From: Fomitopsis serialis
Lineage: Eukaryota > Basidiomycota > Agaricomycetes > Polyporales > Fomitopsidaceae
Length of the DNA stretch: 64,000 bases
Direction: 5' to 3'
Assembly: GCF_022376445.1 (NCBI RefSeq)
Contig: NW_025954977.1
Location: forward strand, 434,001-498,000
Shown: positions 44,996-56,451 of the stretch, in pieces
Layout of the letters: every line of letters begins with the position of its first letter
Numbering within the stretch: position 1 is the stretch's first letter
The notes under the pieces: generated by a model
What the model was told of the DNA's origin: nothing
Seen by the model: only the letters and a program-made list of their open reading frames with translations
The model's database searches: none
Program-made: the position numbers and the translations under genes

Positions 44996-47102
44996 AATCT
45001 GGGTGCGAGATGGGGCGACAAGTCGGAAAATACTTTTTTAGCGAAATGGAACGGCTGGTGGTACGACCAACCCCTCCTGCCAGCCAATCCCCGCCGCTGA
45101 TTGGCTGCCCCACGTCCCCTCGTCCGCTACACACCATCATGGCCTGACCTGCTCCAGCGCCCTCCTTTGTCGCTCTCGAAACCCGACGTCCTGCAGAGAT
45201 AGCATCATGTCGTCGAGCGAGGGTGACTTCACGCGCGCCGCGGCGCGCTGCAGCCACCGTCGCACCTGCTCGATTTGGCTAGCGCGCGACTGCTGGCATC
45301 GCGCGTCGACGACGGCGCGTTCTTTTGTTTCGTGCTGCTAACCCACTAGCGGCCGTCGAACAGCTGTGCATGCCTCCTTATCTGCATGTCTTGTGTTGAT
45401 CTTGTTATCGCCTGGAATGGACCGCGCTGTTAGAGCGACTCCATGGAAGTCGCCTGCTCAGCCAGTCCGGTTCATGGAGTCCCGGTTTCTCCACTGGTCT
45501 TGGTCACTCCAGACACGCTCGTCTTGTCCTCATCTTCAACTTACTCTCACGGAATCTTCAGGTCCCAGGCACGTAAACTAGTTCGCCTTCCTCCTGCGGC
45601 TTCACTCGCGATGGTCTTCTACGAACGCGTAACGTCCGACCCGGATTCGAAGGTGAGTCTGCCTTGGCGACTGTACGTACGTGAGCAATATGCTTTTCCT
45701 GACTTCGATGGGCCCGGTTCCGGTTATCTCACCCGGTGGTCTTTCTAATCGTACGGCGCCAGCGAGCCATCTTCCGATTCTACAATATGAAACGCAGTGG
45801 AATGACATGCAAGGGGACATGGCGTCTGATGTTGCAATCGGCTTACAGTGTCCTGTGTCCTATATAGCAAAATTGGATGACCGGCCAGTCCTACCTTCTG
45901 GACGAACATGGGAGTACGACTACTCATCTTGATGTTTTTCAGTCACCGTCACACTCATTGAAGGGCCAGACCTATGCGATTGAGCCACGATGCCCAGGCA
46001 CTGCTAGGGCTTACGTTTGTGCAAACCTCCCCCACCCGTGCATGAATACGCCTGTTCGGTATGTTGACGCGAGAACGTCACTGCAATGATGGGGTACTTT
46101 TCTGTGAAGTGTCTCGACTGCCAAGTCTCCGCACGTTTACAGTGAATAGAGCAAGAGGCACTGATAGGCGTGTAGAAGTGTAGACAACCAGCTTCTCGAA
46201 TTGACACGCCATCAACACTGCGGACCATACTGTCTCCGTGAGGTCGGCTATCGGTGTCTACGGCAGCAACAGCCTACCTGCTCCGTGCCTTCGGTGAGTG
46301 CGCATGAGTGTATTACTGAATGATATGATCCTAGACGAACCTCTCTAGCTGAGCTTCGGTGACGCAAGAAGGATGCGTTACTGTAATGCGATACTGTAAC
46401 GGTGTGATGTTTCCAATCCCACTACTTTCTCTTGCTTACTCGACTTTTGCTCCTGCCATAGTGGTTGAGTACACCATCCCGACTTTAGATATGAGCGGCA
46501 AACCATGGACCGTACTGCACTGCGTCCCCTGTTGCAATGCCGGTATGTCAGTGCAGGCCTATCGCATACCAAAGGAGGCTTAGCAGTATAGCCCAGTACT
46601 GATATCACCGAACTCAATTATATCGAAATTGCTGCGTGTGGGACCCTGGTGGGACCAATGTACTCGGGCTCAATCTCAGACTGAGTGAAACTTGACAGAA
46701 GCGCGCTGATAAGAAAAATATGTAGCACGATTAGTCGACGGTGTAGTACCACTGCACTCAGATATGTATGGCATGATCGTGATGGGAGACGTTGCAAATT
46801 GAGAGCACACTGTGCAGCACAGTAACAAGATCCCAACAACTCCTGAGGCTCAGCGAAAGGCATATGGCGGTTCATTCCGGCCCGGCTGCGGCCAACATCC
46901 AGCTGTGGCGCAGGAGCTCTGATTGAATCACTCGCCATTACTGAAGGTTTCAATTTCCAGGACAGTACTGTCTATCGCGCATATTCTGACTTCTGACTCT
47001 TCGTCCACATACCCAACGTTGCAGATACTCAGTCTTTCATACCGCGAAAGGATCTGTTACGACTGTGAACGACCCGCAGATAGCCACATATATCCCTCCC
47101 TC
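44996..47102. other. Intergenic region between the divergent ERG13 and VPS9 genes
   Basis: About 2.1 kb with only short frames. The first 250 bp (45000-45250) are GC-rich and likely contain the rest of the ERG13 promoter. I see no gene, tRNA or repeat. Confidence 0.4.
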
Positions 47103-49973
47103 ATGCTAGAGCCACCTCAGGCTGAAGGAGTGACGAGCGCACAGGATGACTTGCACGAAGCGTTGGACAACATACACATAGGTGAGGGTATCTCAGCCGT
47201 ACAGCCTGCCAACCCAGAACCCAACCCCTGGTACGACCCTGCGTCCGAGGCCCAACATGACGCCGGCAAGCACGAGCGTACGCTGCACACGCCCGATCCC
47301 TCATCCCTGGACCCAACGGCCACGCAGAGCTTCGTCTCAAGAGACATCGCAGCATCGCAGCCGCACGCGAGCGAAGATATCCTTTCAGAGTTCGACCCTC
47401 TGGCCAGCTCGGAGGAGAAGGCTGCGCGCGAGGCATGGGCTAGCTCTGAGGCCCACCCTCCACCTCCACAACTCCCACCGAAGGACGCGACGTCGCTTGC
47501 TGCAGTTGGCTCAGAACAAGCCGCTGAGGGCGCCTCGTCTGACTCTCAAGACCCCTCAACATCGGACGCACCGTCCGCAGCCGCAGCCGCCTTCCCTACG
47601 CTCGCCGCTTTCGCGCGCACCTTCTCCATCCCACTCGGACGCAGCCAGCGCCCACAGTCTCTCGACACCGCCACCGCCGTTCCCTCTCCAGCGACACTCT
47701 CGTCCTTCGCCCAACAGCAATCAACACCGCTAACACGCACATTTATGGTCGACCCGGAGAACTCTAGTGCTGCAGAGGTTTCGGGAGGCAGCGGCCGGAG
47801 CACGCCAGGAGTCCGCGATCCCGAGCGGGACAGAGGGAAGGCAGCCGAGAGGGCCAGCCCACCGTTTGACTTCCAAAAGTTTCTGGACCAGATGAAGCTG
47901 AAGGGCGCGGAGCCAGTGGCGAAGTACTTGCGGTCGTATGTCAGTGCCATTACTTTCGTGTGTATAGTTGTTGATTATATAGGATGCTACGTGCGTGTGC
48001 TACCCGATCGGTCGCGGTTGTGATTTCGTAGCTTCCTGAGCAACTTTGCGAAGAGGACGTTCACGGTGACTGATCAAGTGAAACTGATCAACGACTTCCT
48101 GAGTGTAAGTGATCTCTATCATCTTCTCCCTGTTGTAGTATTTAGAACGACATTTTTCATGTGATGTAGTTCATCGCGGAACGTATGCGAGACACGGACG
48201 TATGGAAGAACGCTACGGACGCAGAGTTTGATAACGCGATGGAAGGCATGGAGAAGCTTGTCATGAATCGACTCTACGACTTGTACGTCATCCTTTGCGT
48301 AGGTTACATACTCACGCATCCAAACATATTTTCAGCACCTTCACGCCTGCGGTAGTCCGGATGACTCCACCACGGCCAGTGACCGTGGACGATCTCGAGC
48401 GCGACCGCGTACTGTCACAACGAATAGCGTTGTTCAAATGGATCGAACCCAATCATCTAGACGTCCCTGAGGGCGAGGGCAGCGAAGGATTCTTGATGTT
48501 CGCCCAGCAAGGTTGGTTAGCTCATTCTTCACATGCGGTCGTTGACCTAAATCTCTCTGATCTTCCTCACTCAGAACTGCTCAAAGTCAATCACTACAAA
48601 GCGCCCCGGGACAAACTCATCTGTATATTGAACTGCTGCAAGGTCATCTTCGGTCCGGTTCCCTCTCATTGATCCGCGACCTCTGACTGACATGCCTTCG
48701 TGATTGATACAGGTTTGCTCAGACACCTTCACAAGGAAGAGGGCGCAGATACTTTCGTGCCTCTATTAATCTATGTCGTTCTGAAGGCGAACCCGCCTAA
48801 TCTCATGTCTAATGTGGAGTGAGAAGTGCGAATAACCATATACCTCGGCTTTAGACTGACGATACACAGGTTCATCAATCGCTTCCGGAATCCTGCGAAG
48901 CTGCAAAGTGAAGCAGGGTATTACCTCTCTAGTCTCGTAAGTTCCGCTCACCTCGATCCCAAGGTGCTCAATCGATTGACGTTGTCCAGATGGGTGCAGT
49001 TTCATTCATCGAAACAATGGATCATACATCGTTATCCAACATCACACAGGAGGAGTTTGAGAGGTATGCAGCTGATGGGATTTTGCCCACTGAGCTAACG
49101 TGGATCGCTAGGAACGTCGAAATGTCTATCCAGTCACTACCAGCCAGCGGAACCGCGACACCCGAGTCATCTACTCCATCATCTGGCATCTCAAGAGCCT
49201 CGACACCAACCCGACCATCCCCTCACTTGGGCGAGGAATCCGCGCAGCCCCTCGCGCTCCCTACGCCTGCGCAGGCATTGAGCGAAGATGCGCGACGTCT
49301 ACTGCAGAAGACCGGAGACACGCTCTCTAAGCCGCTGAACGCCATCAGCCGCATCTTCAACGAAGTACTCGACAACGCCGAGGAGTCCTTCTCGTCCCTC
49401 CCTGCCTTCAACCCCGACTCGACACGTGACCAGAGGCAGTATCAGCACCAGGAGCAAGACCAGCAACCTGGGTTCGGGGTCCCGCAGACGCCCTTCGGCG
49501 CAGGGGACGATGGTCAGCAAGTCGGCGGGTATTCGACGCCCTTGCAAACGCCCTACAAGCAGCGCGTACGAAGAGTGCCATCTCCGCTCTCGACAGGCCA
49601 GTCTCCCGGATCATACTCGCTGGGTTCGCCCTCAGGTATCGACACACCAACACGACCGCGCGGGTCAGCCCCGATGTCGCCGCAGATGGCACCTCCGCGG
49701 AGCGCCTCCGCCATCCACTCGCGGCCGGGTTCGGCGGACCTGCGACCACAGTCATCGCACGTCTCGCGGACACCCACGCCGAGCTTGGACCTGGCTGGCT
49801 TGCAGGACGAGATCGACGCCGCGCACGAGCGCGCGGCCGTCGCAGCGCGGGAGACGCTGAAGCAGATCTTCCCGGCGACGGATCCAGAGATCATGGACTG
49901 GGTTCTGGAGGCGAACGAAGGGGACCTTGGGAAGAGCATCGAGGCGCTTCTAGAGATGAACAGTGGGAGTTGA
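47103..49973 (+). CDS. VPS9: Vacuolar sorting guanine-nucleotide exchange factor VPS9 (VPS9 + CUE domains)
   Basis: Activates Rab5-type GTPases (Vps21) on endosomes. ATG at 47103 (MLEPPQAEGVTSAQDDLHEA). The first exon is a long Ser/Pro-rich, probably disordered N-terminus ending FDFQKFLDQMKLKGAEPVAK. Short exons follow, separated by introns of about 50-60 nt: FLSNFAKRTFTVTDQVKLIN; FIAERMRDTDVWKNATDAEF; FTPAVVRMTPPRPVTVDDLE; LLKVNHYKAPRDKLICILNC CKVIFG. Then comes the VPS9 signature ADTFVPLLIYVVLKANPPNL with MSNVEFINRFRNP, then SEAGYYLSSL and AVSFIETMDHTSLSNITQEE. After a Ser/Pro-rich linker a C-terminal CUE domain (ARETLKQIFPATDPEIMDWV, GDLGKSIEALLEM) binds ubiquitin. Stop at 49971-49973. All joins followed keep the frame. 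Confidence 0.92.
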
Positions 49974-50204
49974 ACACGTTGAGTGCGCAACGGGCTTAAG
50001 TATGTACCAGTAACCATTCTGCAATCGATATTCTTGACACATGCATCCCTAATCGAAAATATCTGATGAACTGGCTAGTCCAAGTAATATTTCATGCATG
50101 ACTTCTACCAGTTGCTCCAGTCAATACTCATCAACTACACCTGCACGGCAAGGCGCTGCCCCACGGCCAGCGCCGGTGCAGTATTCAAGGTCTGACATCG
50201 ACGG

Positions 50205-51826
50205 TTACAATTCATCAAAGTTCACCTGAATTATGAATAGACCGTCAGCACAGTCCCAAACTGATATAGCGAACCTCGTACCGCGTCTATCAATTGTTGG
50301 ACTTTGCGAGCAATGGAGTCGCCAAATGTGGCGTAGGCGGACGGAAAGGAACAAGAACCACATTTGGTTTCTTGTATAAGAGTGACGAGTACGGCGGAAG
50401 CGATGGCCTCTTTGATTGTTCGCGGAGATGGACGTGGAAGCAGAATTACCACAGCTCTAGTGATCGCAGGAGCAACCCATCCCGCGACGTTATCCATATC
50501 GTAGTACACCGAATGCCGGCATAACATCATTTTTCGAGCTTTGACGTCTAGCCAGGTTGTCGTCGCTGAGCCAGCAGAAAAAATAGCTGTACTGCATCTA
50601 GCATGATAGGTGAGGAGACGGTGGTAATGTTGAGTCGACATGTCCTCCATGGAAGGTGAGTACGAAACCTCGATCTCCTGAATCGTTCCACCCAAGAGTG
50701 ATTGTGCGGCGTCCTTGGCTTGCGTTGTCCAGCCATGAGAACACGCGAGAAGGTAAGCTCCGAATGGATCTAGAGATACGTATTGCGTCCAGTGCAGTTT
50801 CACGAGCCATGAGGCCTTCTCGCCCATCTTGTATTTCCGTGCCGCGTCCATGAGGCCAATGACGAAGGCCAGTTCTTGCAATAGCGGGCCAGGAGCGCAA
50901 GTTGGGTGATACAGCCGTAGGAGGACGTCGAGGATACCGCTGTCTTCTTCAATGGAGATGGATACATGCTCTCCAGTCGATGCAGCGACTGAGTGCGGAT
51001 TCGTGTCTTTAGGTGAGACACTAAGTACCGCCGATGCAGCGACTACGAGCATCTCAGCGAGACCAGGAGATGCCATCGAAACAAAGCTCTTCTGCACGAA
51101 GAAACGGACCTTATCCGATGTTATGATCTCTGCATCGCAAGCGGGGGAATCGAATGGCAATTGGGCATTCGAAAAATCTGAGCATGAAGCTTGGGGTCCA
51201 TCTCGTTCCTTGGCTGAGTCTGCTGGCTCTGGCGCGCAGAACACGAGTTGCTGCCAGTCCATTCGCTGCCTGCAGTAGTGCAACAGCTTGCGATAGCATG
51301 CAGCGGGGATCTGGTCCAACTCGGGGGTGTAAGGGTAGCATAGAACGAAGATGCCGAGTGAAAATGCCTGAGCGGCGGCGGCCTTTGCTACTTCTTCGAG
51401 GTGAAGCCTGCAGGCGATCGCAAAGACACGCAGCGGTTCACTTGCCACGAAGTCTTGTAACGCACGCTTGATGAGCCCAGCAGGTTTGGCCATCTCATAC
51501 TTCATCGCAGCATCGAGTGCCTGATGAACGACATCGAGATCACTCAGATCTGGGTCCGCAATGGGATAACATGCATCTAGCAGGGCGCGCAATGTCCTGC
51601 TACTCTCCACCAAGTCCACAACTGGCGCGGGAGCGGCTTGATGCGAGGCTGTGGGCTGTGGAAGGCTGAACATATCTGCGAAAACTGGAGAGGCAATGGT
51701 CAGGATGACACGGTGGGCCTTGTAGGACACCCCGTCGGAAGACCGGAGGATGACATCCCCGTCTTCTCGGTCGTACGGCGACTGTAGTTTCACTGGAGTC
51801 AAGCCTGCGTCTGTTCCTTCAGCCAT
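50205..51826 (-). CDS. Two-BTB protein F
   Basis: ATG at 51826 (MAEGTDAGLTPVKLQ). First BTB half GDVILRSSDGVSYKAHRVIL TIASPVF (in two parts) ... RALLDACYPIADPDLSDLD; linker LDQIPAACYRKLLHYCRQR; second half AEIITSDKVRFFVQKSFVSM ASPGLAEML ... ILDVLLRLYHPTCAPGP; then AQSLLGGTIQEIEVSYSPSM, HYHRLLTYHARCSTAIF and a C-terminal KCGSCSFPSAYATFGDSIAR. A last intron 50226-50281 (GTACGA..ATTCAG, 56 nt) gives the spliced end IDAVNFDEL and a stop at 50205. Closest relative in the window is gene G, on the far side of the 10-kb element. Confidence 0.88.
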
Positions 51827-52389
51827 ACTGAGCGGCGGAGGGACTGTTGATACTCGGCACAACCTGCGATGTATGTGAACTCGAAAATTCAGCTAGACTC
51901 TAGAACCGTCAAAACTTGTCCATCAACGTTCAACTCTCTGTAGCCGGTGCGTTGAGATGGTACGTACGTGGTCGTTGTTGGCGTGACACTAGAACAAGTC
52001 TCGCTCAGCGACCTGGAGCTCGAGGGGACGGCTGTAGTCTGAATACTGAGCAAGGTACCGATAGTAGTCACTGTCGATGCTGGGTCACGCCAGTCACATT
52101 TTGTGGCCATCAGCCACCGTGTCGCATTTGGCAACTATCGTCGATGATTCCAGTGCTTACTGTCCGTCCGTTGCTCGAGTTCATGCAGTACCATACAGTT
52201 CTAGTCACCATCTATGCCACTTCGTTTCTTTCGTTCTAATTGATACTCAATAATCACACCAACGTACGGCTCCTCCCCCTCCTTGAAGGCCCTTGACGAT
52301 GCAATACTATACCGAACATAAATGACATCGTTGAAAGTTGTGATCCAACGATGTCTATGAGCTGCAGTACACTGTAGTGCATTGGTCAT
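51827..52389. other. Intergenic region left of the large mobile element
   Basis: Upstream sequence of BTB gene F; only short frames. The target duplication of the element starts at 52390. Confidence 0.4.
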
Positions 52390-52395
52390 ATTTAC
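52390..52395. repeat. Left target-site duplication ATTTAC
   Basis: Direct repeat immediately outside the left terminus, matched by 62517-62522 outside the right terminus. Confidence 0.8.
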
Positions 52396-52430
52396 TATGG
52401 CGTACCGTTTGATGCAAAAATGAATCCCCC

Positions 52431-52575
52431 CTACATGAATCGGAAACACCCCTACATATGTTCGGCACCCACTACATACACTTTCGCAATACCATTACAT
52501 ACACTCTCATTGCCCACACTACATATATTTCGGCGCCGACCCCACTACATGTTCTGCAACCGACTACCCCTACAT
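52431..52575 (+). repeat. Subterminal CTACAT repeats, left end
   Basis: CTACAT occurs at 52431, 52452, 52472, 52519, 52545 and 52570, mostly preceded by CC or CA, with a near copy ATTACAT between. Spacing is about 20-45 bp. Such arrays next to DNA transposon ends usually bind the transposase. Confidence 0.7.
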
Positions 52576-52777
52576 GTATCGCACTGTCATTACGTAATCC
52601 ATTCTCAATAAGTAAGTCCTTTCTTAGTCTTTCTATGGACTCGAATAAGGCAATGGCTTTCTTCGCCCCGTCGAGCGAATGGGCAGAACCGCTGCTCGCC
52701 TTGTACGACGCGTTGCGAGCATCAACCCGCTCGACCCGCTCGATGTTGAGCGTCGCGAGCCCGCACTGAGTCTGGCC

Positions 52778-52810
52778 ACGGGCACCTGCGCCGAAGGCGC
52801 AGGTGCCCGT
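52778..52810 (+). other. Perfect 15-bp hairpin at the left end of the nested element
   Basis: ACGGGCACCTGCGCC, loop GAA, then its exact complement. It overlaps the terminal inverted repeat, so an inverted partial copy of the terminus sits directly behind it. No counterpart at the right end was seen. Confidence 0.85.
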
Positions 52811-52996
52811 CACATGACCCACGACTTCCTAATACGGCCAGGATCGCTCGATGGGATGGCAAAGCACGCAGACGGAGCGATACACAACGGAGGGCTGCGG
52901 AAATGGGTGAAATGTATTTATATGAACTAGATGCAGCACATGTACAAAAATTAGACCAAACGGGAGGATACTGGATTAAGTAGATGGGATAGAGTA

Positions 52997-53518
52997 TTAT
53001 GACTGCAGGAGCTCCTCCTCCTCATACTCCGAGTCGGTTTCCATCGTGTCGTCAGGTACTGTAGCTGTACTAGAGCTCGAAGTAAGTAATTCTAATGATT
53101 GGGATGAAGGAATGGGGGTGTCATTAGCTATAGGGCTATGTGCATTATTGTACTCGATTGCGGAGATCAGGGCCTCGATGAGAAGGTCTTTCTTACCAGT
53201 GACCTTGACTTTGGCACCGGGATTGGCCCGCTGATGCCAGTATAGCTGCAGCTTGATGTGCTTATCGACTGTGATGGTGCGCTTGTCGACAGTGCTCCAG
53301 TAATTGGCATCGAGGATCGGGGTAACACCATCAATGACCGCGTTCTTCTTCTCTTGCGCAGCGACACGAAGATCGCGTTTCTCGCGGTGCCTATGAACGC
53401 GTGCACGTTTTGCAAGCATGAGTGCATTGCGCTTCTTCTTGCCGAGGCCGGCGCGATCGAGTTTGCGTCCAAGCCTCTGCCTGTCCAAGCTGTTCAAGAC
53501 GAGGGTGAGAATAGTCAT
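52997..53518 (-). CDS. Nested-element protein, C-terminal part in a different frame
   Basis: Begins with the ATG of an ATGA overlap at the stop of the upstream part and reads MTILTLVLNSLDRQRLGRKL, a Lys/Arg-rich helical stretch (RARVHRHREKRDLRVAAQ), then KLQLYWHQRANPGAKVKVTG and DLLIEALISAIEYNNAH, and an acidic Ser-rich tail ending at 52997. It looks like the tail of the same large protein. The sudden change of frame right at the stop suggests that an internal deletion fused the two ends out of frame. Reinitiation at ATGA is possible but unproven. Confidence 0.55.
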   Translation of the reverse strand: MTILTLVLNSLDRQRLGRKLDRAGLGKKKRNALMLAKRARVHRHREKRDLRVAAQEKKNAVIDGVTPILDANYWSTVDKRTITVDKHIKLQLYWHQRANPGAKVKVTGKKDLLIEALISAIEYNNAHSPIANDTPIPSSQSLELLTSSSSTATVPDDTMETDSEYEEEELLQS

Positions 53519-54441
53519 TTTGCGAGACAGACCAACTCAATATCTGCCTCGGAAACCTCATACATGACATGCATAGCTGCCGCCACATAGCCCTCCCGTA
53601 CAATGCGCGATATCGAGTGCCGATCAAAATCACCATCTGTCGCATACCCTGCAGCAGCGAGGACGATCTGGGATGCATCCTTGACCTTCGCATGTGGGAC
53701 ACCAAGCGCAACCAACTCTCGTATCATCGTGCGTGTGTCCTCCGTGATCATGCCACTCTTGGTCTTGTATGGGAAGATACGCTTCAGTGGGCGTTCCCGA
53801 AGCTGTCCACGAAGTTCTGAAAGAGCAAGCTTGTCCTGCTCGCAACGTTTACGGAAGCACTCAACCTGGCGAAGGAGCTTCTTTCGCTCCTTCCGCAAAG
53901 CGACCAACTGTGTGCAAGGAATCGTAACCAGATCAGAAGTCGGCATACCATAGGTGGCAGCCTGAGGCGTCGTCGCAGCGGTTTCGTGGAACAGCGAGGT
54001 CGAAGTTGTGCCAGCCTGAGATGCGCCGGCCTCCGAGTCAGAGTGACTCGTGGCCACTGAGGTCGATGTGCTGGCAATGGGAGGAAATGGAGAGGGAATG
54101 AATGTAGTGCTGGGATAAAGAGAGGTTGGTACTGCCGTAGTGTTAAGTTCTCGCTCAGCGAGTTTGGCCTCGAGCCGATGAATACGGCGTTCTGCGTTGT
54201 ACTTGTCTCGCTTCGCAGCTGTCACAGCCGACTTAGCTGCAGCCTTGCTCCGCTGGCCCTCTGCTTTTGCAGCCGAGAGCTTATGCTTAGCATCAGCGCA
54301 GTCCTGTTGCAACAGCTCAATCGAGTCTGCGAAAGGCTTCGCTGCATCTTTGCGGTCCCGGCGAGATGCAAGACTGCGCGTGGTTGCTTCCCGGTTGCGA
54401 GCCTTCTGGGCCTTTGAAAGCTTGACACAGCCCCGCGCCAT
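53515..54441 (-). CDS. Nested-element protein, N-terminal part (coiled coil)
   Basis: ATG at 54441: MARGCVKLSKAQKARNREA, then an Ala/Lys/Glu-rich helical coiled coil (about residues 25-95), a Ser/Thr-rich linker, a second helical part (ALRKERKKLLRQVECFRKRC), and the block KRIFPYKTKSGMITEDTRTM, IRELVALGVPHAKVKDASQI and SISRIVREGYVAAAMHVMYE, ending EADIELVCLAK. Proteins with this KxxxVxxxIxxxAG .. SRTVxRxxxEGxxAAxxQ pattern are common in basidiomycete genomes near repeats, to my recollection, and are larger. The sequence stops just where those would continue into a long middle part. Function unknown. Confidence 0.6.
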   Translation of the reverse strand: MARGCVKLSKAQKARNREATTRSLASRRDRKDAAKPFADSIELLQQDCADAKHKLSAAKAEGQRSKAAAKSAVTAAKRDKYNAERRIHRLEAKLAERELNTTAVPTSLYPSTTFIPSPFPPIASTSTSVATSHSDSEAGASQAGTTSTSLFHETAATTPQAATYGMPTSDLVTIPCTQLVALRKERKKLLRQVECFRKRCEQDKLALSELRGQLRERPLKRIFPYKTKSGMITEDTRTMIRELVALGVPHAKVKDASQIVLAAAGYATDGDFDRHSISRIVREGYVAAAMHVMYEVSEADIELVCLAK

Positions 54442-55170
54442 TAAGCAGGCGCGCGGGGCTGATACAGACGCGAGACGACCACCAAACCTGCACGCCTGAG
54501 TTGGACAAACGTGAGGTGGAGGTTAAACAGAGTGCTGGGAGACAGATCGCGGCACGCCGCCACAGACGCGTCGAGCAGGCGCTAAACACGCTTTACATAA
54601 GCAAATTGCCGTGTTTGGGCTCCCAACTGGCGAACCATTTTCATTCGCATGGAGGGCCCTACCTCCCAAAGAAAATTGATAGACATTGACATTTCAACCG
54701 TGGCTACACTTCTAGGTAACAAAAACACCAAAAATCAACTCGTAGGTAGGATTTCTATGGAAGATCTGTGCCTTCGTGGACGAAAAACAAACATGTTGTT
54801 ATCTACAAAGTTGTACTACATGATATTGAGACCACTACTACCCTCCGATTTCCTACTGATGGAGGAGGGGAGTCGGAATTTCGTGTGCCATTCCTTCAGG
54901 ACCTCGGATGAAGCACCCGGGACCACGGGAATTGCCGAGATGGCTGAGAGGTGCTCGTGGCCACTGAGTCGGCGACGGTGGGCGCTCCGGGCGCTAGTGC
55001 CCAGCGCGCTACTCTCGACCGCCACCACCTTTTCGTCTCTCACCACCTCCCGGGCAGCCACCACGACCGCCCGACCTCTCATCAAGGCGCTCGCACTGTC
55101 CCAACAGACAGGCGAGCTGAAGCTGAACTACCGCCAGCTCAGTTAGGAGTGCCCGACAACCCCTCTGTGC

Positions 55171-56451
55171 ATGGTACAAGACCGGTGCATCCTTCCTCTC
55201 CCGGGCCTCAAAAGCCACCCGGGAGACCTCCAATCGACCCTCTCACCTCCTCTCTTGTATCTGGCGACGTCTCTTCAGCTCCCGCGGCTCTGGCGACACG
55301 CAACAAGGCCGCGCGGCCCCGGACTCGCACGACCCGTGTGTAAGCTCGGCGCCGAGCAACAACACTGCTCAGACCACCGAGAACGCCGCGAGAGAGATGC
55401 AGAAGGAGGAAGGGGAGAAAGGCAGGAAGAGATAAGAGGGGGAAGGGCGCGGGACGAGCAGAAAAGACGAGCACGAAGGCTCGTATACTGCAGGTACGCC
55501 CTCGATGCCCGTTCCCGCCTCGCTGTCCCCGCTCTCAGTGCCCACGCCGGCAGGCATATTGACGCACGAGGCGTCCGTCGTGCGTCCTGCTGGCCACGAA
55601 CACGGCACGCCCGACTTTCGGGATGACCTCTGTGTCGTACCCACCACGTTGCACGGCAACACGGCGGATGCACAGAGCTGCGCGTCCGACGTGCCCGTGT
55701 CATCGACACTGCCCGCGCCAGCAGGTGTACAAACGAGCACGAAGCCCGTTGTACGGCAATGTACGCTCTGCTGGCCACGAAGATGGCATGTCCATCTTCC
55801 GGGACCGACCTCATGGTCGTACCCGACGTTCCGCAGGATAGCATGTCGGACGTACATTGCTGCACGTCTGACGTGCCCCATCCATCTACGATCTGCCGCA
55901 CAATGGGTACATCGAGCCTACCACTTGATGTACACGCTGTCAGCGAGAACAACGATGCGCCCGGTGTATTCGCAAATGTACCCAGCACGCTTGCCGACTC
56001 CTCATGCGCGAGCGGCGGCACCGGTGTACACAGTACACCCCACGATGGTGGACCCCGTACGCACATCATGGCCGCAACGCCCGCGTCGGAAGGCAGCATG
56101 ACGAACAACGAGTTCGTTGTGTGCCTCCCTGACGTCAAAGATGGAGTGGTGGGCCTGTGCAGCAGCACTACAAGTGTGTCTGCTGACGACACGCCCGGAG
56201 AGGCCCCTAGTTCTGCCGGGCCGTCTCATTGTATTTCGATACCACCGCACGCGGCGGATACATCGAGCTCATCGCTGATGTATCCCCTGTCGCTTTCCCT
56301 CAGGGCATGCGTGATGTGCGTCTGCCCGTGCTCGGCGCTATCCTGCCCATTCCCATCTCGACTTCTCCGAGTCTGCTGCCCACACCGATGTGTGGTACAA
56401 CGAGCACCGAGCTCGCTGCACCCGGTGTTGGCAACTCTACGGAGCCACTGA
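55171..56451 (+). pseudogene. Left-arm copy of the Ser/Thr-rich repeat protein (N-terminal portion)
   Basis: Plus-strand mirror of the first third of the minus-strand frame at 57874-61930. Shared segments include PSSPGPQKPPG, RARDEQKRRARRL, CASDVPVSSTLPAPAG, PLDVHAVSENN (PLDVPAVDEND in the other arm), and AADTSSSSL. Several frame changes break it up. It exists because it lies inside the inverted arm. Confidence 0.5.

Larger units (their letters stand above)
52773..54963 (-). mobile_element. Nested DNA element, 2,191 bp, 14-bp terminal inverted repeats
   Basis: Starts TGGCCACGGGCACC (52773-52786) and ends GGTGCTCGTGGCCA (54950-54963), 13 of 14 bases inverse. It is flanked by CTGAGTC at 52766-52772 and 54964-54970. 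Because the terminal CA may belong to either target or element, the duplication is 7 to 9 bp. The equivalent place in the other arm of the host element has a single CTGAGTC and no insert. It contains one minus-strand gene in two frames. Confidence 0.85.
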
